From: Pseudomonadota bacterium
GTDB taxonomy: Bacteria > Pseudomonadota > Gammaproteobacteria > Xanthomonadales > Xanthomonadaceae
Length of the DNA: 24,435 bases
Reading direction: 5' to 3'
Assembly: GCA_023388715.1 (NCBI GenBank)
Contig: JAEWFT010000018.1
Span: forward strand, 1-24,435
Shown: one piece after another, positions 15,788-24,435 of the stretch
Layout of the letters: every line of letters begins with the position of its first letter
How positions within the stretch are numbered: position 1 is the first letter of the stretch
Position numbers and translations under genes: made by a program
Notes under the pieces: model-generated
Seen by the model: only the letters and a program-made list of their open reading frames with translations
What the model was told of the DNA's origin: nothing
Databases searched by the model: none

Positions 15788-15816
15788 AAAAGCCCCGGGA
15801 CTCCCGGGGTTTTTCG
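15788..15816 (+). terminator. Intrinsic terminator of the ribosomal cluster
   Basis: AAAAG precedes a 7-bp stem CCCCGGG/CCCGGGG (15793-15799/15803-15809, loop ACT), then TTTTT (15810-15814). It has the form of a classical Rho-independent terminator 20-odd bases after the rplQ stop, and the A-run upstream could extend the stem. Confidence 0.9.
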
Positions 15817-15840
15817 TTTCAGGGGTCGCTGGAGGATAAT
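15812..15840 (+). promoter_or_regulatory. Candidate promoter for dsbB
   Basis: GATAAT (15835-15840) matches the -10 consensus at five of six positions. A poor -35 (TTTCGT, 15812-15817) is 17 bases upstream and overlaps the terminator T-run. The transcript would start about 20 bases before the dsbB ATG. Confidence 0.35.
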
Positions 15841-15867
15841 CACGCACGAGATTCCCCGGATGCGCGC

Positions 15868-16386
15868 ATGAACCCGTTCCGCTGGTCGTTCCGCCAACAG
15901 TTCCTGCTGGGTTTCGCGATCTGCGCGGCGCTGCTGCTGTATGCGCTCTTCGTGCAGTTCAAGATGGGCATCCAGCCGTGCCCCTTCTGCATCTTCCAGC
16001 GCATCGCGTTCGCCGCGCTGGGCGTCGTCTTCCTGCTGGGCGCCCTGCACAACCCGCGCGGCGCGGGCGCGCGCAGGGCCTGGGGCGTGCTGGCGCTGGT
16101 CGCGGCCGCGGTGGGCGCCGGGATCGCCGGTCGCCACACCTGGGTGCAGCTGCATCCGCCGGAGATGCCCACGTGCTCGCCCGGCTGGAACTTCCTGGTC
16201 GAGCAGAACACGTGGCTGGGGGTGGTGCGCAAGGTGCTGCTGGCCACCGGCGACTGCGCCAACATCGACTGGCAGTTCCTTGGCCTGAGCATGCCGATGT
16301 GGAGCCTGGCGTGGTTCGCGACGTTGGGGCTCGCCGCGCTGTATGCGGGGTTCCGCCGGCGCGGGAAGCAGCGCTTCCATCGCTGA
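15868..16386 (+). CDS. dsbB: Disulfide bond formation protein DsbB
   Basis: Inner-membrane protein that reoxidises periplasmic DsbA and passes electrons to quinone. The 172-residue protein has four hydrophobic segments. The first catalytic pair is Cys38-Pro-Phe-Cys41 after the first helix, followed by IFQR; the second periplasmic pair is Cys103 (in MPTCSPGW) and Cys130 (in TGDCAN). These match Cys41/44 and Cys104/130 of E. coli DsbB. WQFLGLSMPMWSL before the last helix is also typical. The ATG at 15868 has no strong Shine-Dalgarno; the frame is open upstream through the terminator, so the later ATG is taken. It stands alone between a terminator and the DAHP synthase gene. Confidence 0.95.
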   Translation: MNPFRWSFRQQFLLGFAICAALLLYALFVQFKMGIQPCPFCIFQRIAFAALGVVFLLGALHNPRGAGARRAWGVLALVAAAVGAGIAGRHTWVQLHPPEMPTCSPGWNFLVEQNTWLGVVRKVLLATGDCANIDWQFLGLSMPMWSLAWFATLGLAALYAGFRRRGKQRFHR

Positions 16387-16389
16387 CGC

Positions 16390-16418
16390 TTGCGGTGTGG
16401 CGGTCGCGCCACGATGAT
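16390..16418 (+). promoter_or_regulatory. Weak candidate promoter for the DAHP synthase gene
   Basis: TTGCGG (16390-16395) and GATGAT (16413-16418) are 17 bases apart. Both match the consensus only partly. A transcript starting near 16425 would exclude the upstream ATGs at 16414 and 16417 and favour 16450 as start. Confidence 0.3.
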
Positions 16419-16449
16419 GCAATGCAACACGCTGCTGCCCAAGTCCCGG

Positions 16450-17835
<1,386 letters not shown>

Positions 17836-17887
17836 CGGCGCGGCAGCGCGACCCGCGTCGTCGGGCGCTCGGGAAACGGGATGACCG

Positions 17888-17910
17888 CCCCGGCGCCGGG
17901 CGGCGCGGGG
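17888..17910. terminator. GC hairpin between convergent genes
   Basis: CCCCG-CGCC pairs with GGCG-CGGGG (17888-17897/17902-17910, one bulged G, loop GGGC), directly at the 3' end of typA and 52 bases after the DAHP synthase stop. There is no T-tract on either strand, so a terminator role is uncertain. Confidence 0.3.
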
Positions 17911-19758
<1,848 letters not shown>

Positions 19759-19834
19759 TCTGGGAGGCTCGTTGAAACCGCACCGGCAACCAGGGAGGCT
19801 GGCGGGCGCGACGGGGGAGTGGAGGGAAGCCGGG

Positions 19835-19842
19835 TATTATAA
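19835..19842. promoter_or_regulatory. Shared -10 region between typA and ppiB
   Basis: TATTATAA stands out in a GC-rich 126-bp divergent gap. Read on the - strand it gives a perfect TATAAT (19841-19836), about 75 bases before typA. On the + strand it gives TATTAT (19835-19840), about 45 bases before ppiB. No good -35 was found on either strand. Confidence 0.5.
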
Positions 19843-19884
19843 CCGCCCCGGCGCCCGCCGCCTGACCGAACGCAGGAGAGTCCC

Positions 19885-20379
19885 GTGTCCCTGACCGCCA
19901 CCTTCGATACCGACCGCGGCCCGATCAAGGTCGAACTGCTGGCCGATAAGGCCCCGCTGACCGTGGCCAATTTCGTGAACCTCGCCCGGCGCGGCTTCTA
20001 CGACGGCCTGAACTTCCATCGCGTGATCCCGGATTTCATGATCCAGGGCGGTTGCCCGGAAGGGTCCGGCCGCGGCGGTCCCGGCTACCGCTTCGAGGAC
20101 GAGACCAGCAATGGCGTGTCGCACGAGCGCGGCATGCTGTCGATGGCGAACGCCGGCCCCAACACCAATGGCAGCCAGTTCTTCATCACCCACATCAAGA
20201 CCGACTGGCTGGACGGCAAGCACACGGTGTTCGGCCGGGTGCTGGAGGGGCTGGAGGTGGTCGACGCGGTCAAGCAGGGCGATACGATCCGCTCGGTGAC
20301 GATCGAGGGCGATGCCGACGCGGTGCTGGCGGCCAACGCCGACCGCGTGGCCGAATGGAACCGGCATCTGGCGGCCTGA
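19885..20379 (+). CDS. ppiB: Peptidyl-prolyl cis-trans isomerase B (cytoplasmic cyclophilin)
   Basis: Catalyses proline isomerisation during protein folding. The 164-residue product begins with a GTG codon at 19885, with AGGAGAG at 19873-19879. It has no signal peptide, so it should be cytoplasmic like E. coli PpiB, which has the same length. Cyclophilin motifs are FHRVIPDFMIQGG (catalytic Arg), GMLSMANAGPNTNGSQFFIT and WLDGKHTVFGRV. Its stop is 16 bases from the stop of the convergent lipoprotein gene, so the two transcripts probably overlap. Confidence 0.97.
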   Translation: MSLTATFDTDRGPIKVELLADKAPLTVANFVNLARRGFYDGLNFHRVIPDFMIQGGCPEGSGRGGPGYRFEDETSNGVSHERGMLSMANAGPNTNGSQFFITHIKTDWLDGKHTVFGRVLEGLEVVDAVKQGDTIRSVTIEGDADAVLAANADRVAEWNRHLAA

Positions 20380-20395
20380 TCCAGAGGGACGTCGC

Positions 20396-20989
20396 TTACT
20401 TCAAGCGCAGGGTGTCGAGCATCGCCGAGACCCGGGCCTCGTCCCGCGGGTAGTAGTACTCGGCCGGGGCGTAGAACAATGCGAGCGCGAGGCCCCGCTC
20501 GTGCTCGAATGCGGCGGCCATCGCGCGGTATTTCAGTCCCGACTCGTTGTCCATCGCCATCTCGAAGCGCAGCCCCTCGCGCCCGCCGAAGCTGGCGGGT
20601 CGCAGGTTGCTGGTCGACACGTTGACCGCGCCGGCGGCGCGCATGCCGTCGACGATCAGGTCGCGCAGCTCGTCCGCGCGCATCCCGCGGTGGTAGAACG
20701 CGCCGTCCGGGCGCCGCCGGGTCTGCCGTTCGCCGAGGAAGATGAACTCCCTTTCGCGCACGTTCGAGATCAGGTGCAAGCTGTTGAGCTGCGGCCCGTC
20801 GATCGTCCACAACTGGTCGCGGAAGCCGGACATGCGGGTCCACTCCATCCCGGCATCGATGGTCAGCCTGCCACCGGCGGTGGTCGTGCCGGGGCTGACC
20901 AGCGGGCCGCCGGTGGAGCACCCTGCCAGCAGCGCCAGCAGGCACGCCAGCAGCGCTCCCCGCAGCAACGCGCGCGTGGTCGTCTTCAT
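20396..20989 (-). CDS. Putative outer-membrane lipoprotein, family not recognised
   Basis: A 197-residue protein with a lipoprotein signal: basic start MKTTTRALLR, a hydrophobic core and lipobox LAGC with Cys24. The residue after the cysteine is Ser, not Asp, which favours outer-membrane sorting. The mature part has no repeats or catalytic motif that I recognise; it contains FEMAMDNESGLKYRAMAAAF and ends in an alpha-helical MLDTLRLK. It is the last gene of a three-gene operon: its ATG overlaps the stop of the metalloprotease gene by four bases (ATGA, 20989-20986). Function unknown; a substrate adaptor or regulator of the protease is a guess from position only. Confidence 0.85.
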   Translation of the reverse strand: MKTTTRALLRGALLACLLALLAGCSTGGPLVSPGTTTAGGRLTIDAGMEWTRMSGFRDQLWTIDGPQLNSLHLISNVREREFIFLGERQTRRRPDGAFYHRGMRADELRDLIVDGMRAAGAVNVSTSNLRPASFGGREGLRFEMAMDNESGLKYRAMAAAFEHERGLALALFYAPAEYYYPRDEARVSAMLDTLRLK

Positions 20990-22155
20990 CGGGCGCCTCC
21001 CAGCTTTTCCAGTTCACGTTGCACGAAGGCGCGGTCCTCGGCTTGGGGCGCGTCCCTGAGGTAGCGCTGCAGCGCGGAGCGCGCGCCGGCGAGGTCGCCA
21101 GCGGCGCGGCGCGCGAATCCGTGCTCGCGCCATGCCGCCGCGGGCGCTTCCGGAAGCGCGATGGCCTGCGCGTAGTAGCCGGCGGCCCGGGCGCGGTCAT
21201 CGTTCAACCCGCGCCGGCGATAGGCCTCGCCGAGGTAGAAGGTCAGCAAGCCCTTGTCGGCCGCAGGAGCATCCTGCAGCAGCTCGCCAATCACCAGGAT
21301 CGAGCCGGCATAGCGGCGCTGGCCGAGCTCCTTGTCCAGCCACCCCTGCAGGAAGGGGCGGGTCGCCGCGCGATAGCGGTCGCGTCCGCGATCGGCCGGA
21401 GGATCAGGGATCGCCGCCGCCGCCGCACTGATGTCGTTCAGGCGCTCCTGCGAGGCGGGGTGGGTGGAGAACACCGGCAGGGGCCGGTCCCACTTGCGGG
21501 TCTGCTCCTCGCGCCACATCCGCGCCCAGACATCCGCGCCGGCGCGTGGTGCCCAGCCGCCCGCGACCACGTGCGCGAAGCCGAGGCGGTCCGCCTCGCG
21601 CTCCATGTCGCGCGAGTACTTGAGCAAGGTCGCCATGCCGGCAAGCGAGCCGAGCTGGGCAACGTTGCCGTAGCCACCACCGTAGGCGACCAGCGAAAAG
21701 GCGGACAGGAAGTTGCTCATGTCCTTCATCCGCCGCCATTGCCTGAGCGTGTGCAGGGCGGTGAAGTGGCCGGTCTCGTGCCCGAGCACGAACGCGAGTT
21801 CCGCCTCGTCCCGCATCCGTAGCAGGGCGCCGGTCCAGACCAGCATCAGCCCGTTGGGGGCCATGCTGGCGTTGAACTGCGGCACGTCCATGATGTAGAC
21901 GCGCAGGTCGCGGCAATGCGGGCCGGCGGCCTTGCAGGCGACGCCGCGGACGTAGTCGTTGAGCGCCGCATCGCGCACCAGCAGCGGCGAACGCTTGAGC
22001 TCGGCCTCGGCGCGTTCCATCGCATACCAGAGCTCGGCCTCGTCGCTGCCGGCGACCGGCGTGGTGCCAGGCGCGTTGTCGCGGAGCGGCGCCTTCGAGG
22101 CGCATCCCGCCAGCGCAAGCGCGGCCAGTAGCGCAGGCAGCCATGGCAGCCTCAT
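20986..22155 (-). CDS. M48-family zinc metalloprotease, lipoprotein
   Basis: A predicted zinc-dependent peptidase anchored in the periplasmic face of the envelope. The 389-residue protein has a lipobox LAGC with Cys18. The active site is His126-Glu-Thr-Gly-His130 (HETGH), the third ligand Glu185 lies in MEREADRLGF, and the M48-typical FSTHPASQERL contains His232. The C-terminal third (about 300-389) is helical with a TPR-like pattern, as in BepA/YfgC-type proteases, which act in outer-membrane protein quality control; that role is inferred. The frame is open far upstream, but the ATG at 22155 fits the signal peptide and overlaps the preceding stop as ATGA. Confidence 0.92.
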   Translation of the reverse strand: MRLPWLPALLAALALAGCASKAPLRDNAPGTTPVAGSDEAELWYAMERAEAELKRSPLLVRDAALNDYVRGVACKAAGPHCRDLRVYIMDVPQFNASMAPNGLMLVWTGALLRMRDEAELAFVLGHETGHFTALHTLRQWRRMKDMSNFLSAFSLVAYGGGYGNVAQLGSLAGMATLLKYSRDMEREADRLGFAHVVAGGWAPRAGADVWARMWREEQTRKWDRPLPVFSTHPASQERLNDISAAAAAIPDPPADRGRDRYRAATRPFLQGWLDKELGQRRYAGSILVIGELLQDAPAADKGLLTFYLGEAYRRRGLNDDRARAAGYYAQAIALPEAPAAAWREHGFARRAAGDLAGARSALQRYLRDAPQAEDRAFVQRELEKLGGAR

Positions 22156-22943
22156 CGCGCAGGCTCCGCCGCGGTCGGGGTGCCGCGGATGCCGCGCAGC
22201 AGGTCGTCCGCGGTTTCGCGCGCGCCCTGCAGGTTGCGCAGGTCGCCGGTCTGGTCGACCAGCAGGTTGTGCCAGACCACCTGGCCGGTGCGCAGGTCTA
22301 CCAGCGAGGCCAGGCCGACCTGCATCCCGCCGCCGATGTCGCCGCCCAGCAGCAGCAACCCGGCGATGCGCATCGCGGTGCGCCCGCCGCTGGCGTAGCT
22401 GTCGCGGACATAGGTGAACAGGCCGTAGTCGGCGCCGGTCGCCTCGCGGAACACCTGCACGCCGGGACCCAGCGTCCAGTCGAAGCGGCCGCGCTTGTTG
22501 CGCAGGCGGCCGGGCCCGGCGCGGGTGAACTGCAGGATGCTCATGGAGACGGCCTGGCTGAGCAGGTGCAACTGGCGGCGACGGTCCTCCGGCGCGATCC
22601 CGGGCGGCAGCGCGTAGTCGGCCACCATGCCGATCCCCTGCCGCGCCAGCACTTCGCGCGCCGCCTGCGGGTAGAGCAGGCGCGCGGTGCGGGTCCACTC
22701 CTGGCGGGGCTCGGCGACGCCGCCGGCGCCCAGTTCGGACAGCTCGATGTCGGGCTCGATCAGGACCACGCGACCGGACACCGCCAGCGGCTTGCCTGCA
22801 TCGTCGCGCGCGGTCCGCACCTGGGTCGAGGCGCAACCGGACAGCAGTGCCAGCGCGGCCAGCAACAGCAATGCGTGCAGCCATCCATGCGGCTGTCGGT
22901 GGCGCGCGCGGGGGGCGGGCGGGAGGGGGCGCTGTGCTAACAT
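22152..22943 (-). CDS. Putative lipoprotein, first gene of the protease operon
   Basis: From the ATG at 22943 this is a 263-residue protein with a long basic N region, a hydrophobic core and the lipobox LSGC with Cys37; Ala follows the Cys, favouring the outer membrane. An in-frame ATG at 23015 would give 287 residues but would sit inside the divergent aminotransferase gene. GGGAGAAAG lies upstream of 22943 on the - strand. The mature region has YVRDSYASGGRTAMRIAG, a glycine-rich segment and VDLRTGQVVWHNLLVD, a pattern found in lipoproteins of the CsgG/LpoB-like type; this is a loose resemblance. Its stop overlaps the protease start by four bases. Function unknown. Confidence 0.85.
   Translation of the reverse strand: MLAQRPLPPAPRARHRQPHGWLHALLLLAALALLSGCASTQVRTARDDAGKPLAVSGRVVLIEPDIELSELGAGGVAEPRQEWTRTARLLYPQAAREVLARQGIGMVADYALPPGIAPEDRRRQLHLLSQAVSMSILQFTRAGPGRLRNKRGRFDWTLGPGVQVFREATGADYGLFTYVRDSYASGGRTAMRIAGLLLLGGDIGGGMQVGLASLVDLRTGQVVWHNLLVDQTGDLRNLQGARETADDLLRGIRGTPTAAEPAR
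22935..22943 (+). promoter_or_regulatory. Candidate extended -10 for the aminotransferase gene
   Basis: TG (22935-22936), C, TAACAT (22938-22943) has the extended -10 form also seen before rpsH and rpsM. It lies 57 bases before the aminotransferase ATG. Its last three bases are the complement of the divergent lipoprotein start codon, so the two units would be tightly packed. Confidence 0.35.
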
Positions 22944-22999
22944 TTGGGGGCTTTCTCCCACGTCATCGCCGCGTTCCAGCGGCCTCTCGAGGTTCCACG

Positions 23000-24202
23000 A
23001 TGCCTCAGCTCGCAAGGCGCATGAGCCGCGCCAAACCCAGTGCCATCATGGCGGTCGCCGAGAAGGCCAAGCGCCTGAAGTCCGAGGGGCGCGACATCAT
23101 CAGCTTCTCCATCGGCGTGCCCAACTTCCTGCCTGGCGAACACGTCTATGCGGCGGCCCGTGAAGCGCTCGCGAAGGACAGCGGCCAGTACGGCAGCAAC
23201 CGCGGCACCGATGCGCTGCTGGATGCGTTCCTGGGCCACATCGAAGACCTGGGCCTGACCGGCTATACCCGCGCCAACTGCTCGACCGGCATCGGCGCCA
23301 AGCACATCCTCTACAACCTGGGCGAGGCGCTGCTGGACGAGGGCGATGTCATCGCCTTCCCGACCCCGTACTGGACCACCTACCTGGACATCGCGGAGAT
23401 CCTGGATGCGCGCGCGGTGGAACTGCCGTGTCCGGCGTCGCAGGACTACAAGCTGACCCCCGCCCAGCTGGACGCGGCGCTGGCCGCGCACACGCCGAAG
23501 GTGTTCCTGTTCAACAACCCGTCCAACCCGACCGGGATGGTCTACACCAAGGACGAAGTGGCCGCGCTGGCCGACGTGCTGGTGAAGCATCCGGACACCT
23601 GGATCATCACCGACGACATCTACAACCGGATGCTGTTCGACGGGCTTGAGTACGCCAATTTCGTGATGTTCCGCCCGGAGCTGCGCGACCGTACGATCTT
23701 CGTGGACTCGCTGTCCAAGACCTACGGCATGCCCGGCTGGCGCGTCGGCTTCATGGCCGGCCCCGAGGTGGTCGCGGGCGCGGTGACGACGATGAATTCC
23801 AACCACATCACCAACCTGCCGGAAATCGTCAGCGCCGCCGCGGTCGCCGCGCTCAGCGGGCCGCAGGATGTGCCGGACCAGAAGCGCGACGAGTTCCAGG
23901 CCAAGCGCGACCAGGTGATGGCGGCGATGGACGCGATCCCCGGCGTGGTCTGTCCGCGGCCGCAGGGCGCGTTCTACGTGTTCCCGGACATCAGCTGCGC
24001 CTTCGGCAAGTCGCACAACGGCACCCCGATCGACAACGACGTCGACCTGTGCAACGCGCTGCTCGACGCCAAGGGTGTGGCCTGCGTGCCTGGCTCGGCG
24101 TTCGGCGAGCCCAACGCGCTGCGCATCAGTTACACCTGCCCCACGCCGCAGCTGGCGCCGGGGCTTGCGCGCATCCAGGAATTCTTCGCCGAGCTCACCT
24201 GA
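23000..24202 (+). CDS. Class I PLP-dependent aminotransferase
   Basis: A fold-type I aminotransferase of 400 residues. The PLP lysine is Lys240 in DSLSKTYGMPGWRVG, the cofactor-binding asparagine is in FNNPSNPTG, and the Asp-Tyr pair is in ITDDIYNRM. The C-terminal arginine that binds the substrate carboxylate is in LRISYTCP. The overall layout resembles the aspartate/aromatic aminotransferase group (Igamma), but the amino donor cannot be fixed from sequence. The ATG at 23000 has GAGG at 22989-22992 seven bases upstream; a 51-codon open extension is rejected. It is divergent from the lipoprotein operon and 61 bases before mdh. Confidence 0.93.
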   Translation: MPQLARRMSRAKPSAIMAVAEKAKRLKSEGRDIISFSIGVPNFLPGEHVYAAAREALAKDSGQYGSNRGTDALLDAFLGHIEDLGLTGYTRANCSTGIGAKHILYNLGEALLDEGDVIAFPTPYWTTYLDIAEILDARAVELPCPASQDYKLTPAQLDAALAAHTPKVFLFNNPSNPTGMVYTKDEVAALADVLVKHPDTWIITDDIYNRMLFDGLEYANFVMFRPELRDRTIFVDSLSKTYGMPGWRVGFMAGPEVVAGAVTTMNSNHITNLPEIVSAAAVAALSGPQDVPDQKRDEFQAKRDQVMAAMDAIPGVVCPRPQGAFYVFPDISCAFGKSHNGTPIDNDVDLCNALLDAKGVACVPGSAFGEPNALRISYTCPTPQLAPGLARIQEFFAELT

Positions 24203-24263
24203 GCCGAGCGCCGTCCTTTCCACGTCAAGCCGCGCGCGTCGTGGCACCCCACAGGAGTCCCCA

Positions 24264-24435
24264 ATGAAAGCCCCCGTTCGAGTTGCAGTGACCGGCGCCG
24301 CCGGCCAGATCGGCTATTCGCTGCTGTTTCGCATCGCCGCCGGCGAAATGCTCGGCCCCGACCAGCCGGTCATCCTGCAGCTGCTCGAGATCCCGGACGA
24401 GAAGGCGCAGAAGGCGCTGAGGGGCGTGATGATGG
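24264..24435 (+). CDS. mdh: Malate dehydrogenase (3' end cut by window)
   Basis: Oxidises malate to oxaloacetate with NAD+ in the TCA cycle. Only the first 57 codons are in the window. They begin MKAPVRVAVTGAAGQIGYSLL, with the dinucleotide-binding TGAAGQIGY glycine motif, and continue with GEMLGPDQP and LLEIPDE, typical of the cytosolic-type MDH found in many proteobacteria. AGGAG at 24253-24257 is six bases from the ATG. No terminator or promoter was recognised in the 61 bases after the aminotransferase gene, so co-transcription is possible. Confidence 0.93.
   Translation, partial: MKAPVRVAVTGAAGQIGYSLLFRIAAGEMLGPDQPVILQLLEIPDEKAQKALRGVMM

Overview
The window is a 24.4-kb piece of a high-GC gammaproteobacterial chromosome. 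Gene order and protein sequences point to the Xanthomonadaceae/Lysobacteraceae (a Lysobacter-, Luteimonas- or Xanthomonas-like organism). This assignment is from recall of the family, not from a search. No phage, transposase, CRISPR array, tRNA or rRNA was seen.

Positions 1-15766 hold the 3' part of the streptomycin cluster and the complete S10, spc and alpha clusters, all on the + strand: tuf (5' cut off by the window edge), then rpsJ-rplC-rplD-rplW-rplB-rpsS-rplV-rpsC-rplP-rpmC-rpsQ-rplN-rplX-rplE-rpsN, rpsH-rplF-rplR, rpsE-rpmD-rplO-secY, rpsM-rpsK-rpsD-rpoA, and rplQ. Genes are mostly 0-20 nt apart, with several ATGA/TGATG overlaps. The series is broken by five longer spacers (before rpsJ, rpsH, rpsE, rpsM and rplQ). 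These are rich in perfect hairpins, several with GNRA loops, and three of them carry promoter-like sequences. The rpsJ leader has an attenuator-like hairpin with a T-tract, reminiscent of L4-controlled S10 leaders. rpmJ is not between secY and rpsM. rpoA carries an apparent one-base deletion that cuts the reading frame inside the C-terminal domain; restoring the base gives a normal 332-residue alpha subunit. A clear intrinsic terminator follows rplQ.

Positions 15868-17835 (+) encode DsbB, the membrane oxidase that recharges periplasmic DsbA, and a class II DAHP synthase, the entry enzyme of the shikimate pathway. Convergent to these, on the - strand, is typA/bipA (17911-19758). It shares a short divergent promoter region with ppiB (19885-20379, +), a cytoplasmic cyclophilin.

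Positions 20396-22943 (-) are a tight three-gene operon: lipoprotein, M48-family zinc metalloprotease lipoprotein, lipoprotein. The genes are joined by two 4-nt ATGA overlaps, and all three products have lipoboxes suited to the outer membrane. This is the least explained part of the window and the best candidate for an uncharacterised envelope function. Divergent from it are a class I PLP aminotransferase (23000-24202) and the start of mdh, malate dehydrogenase, which runs off the right edge.
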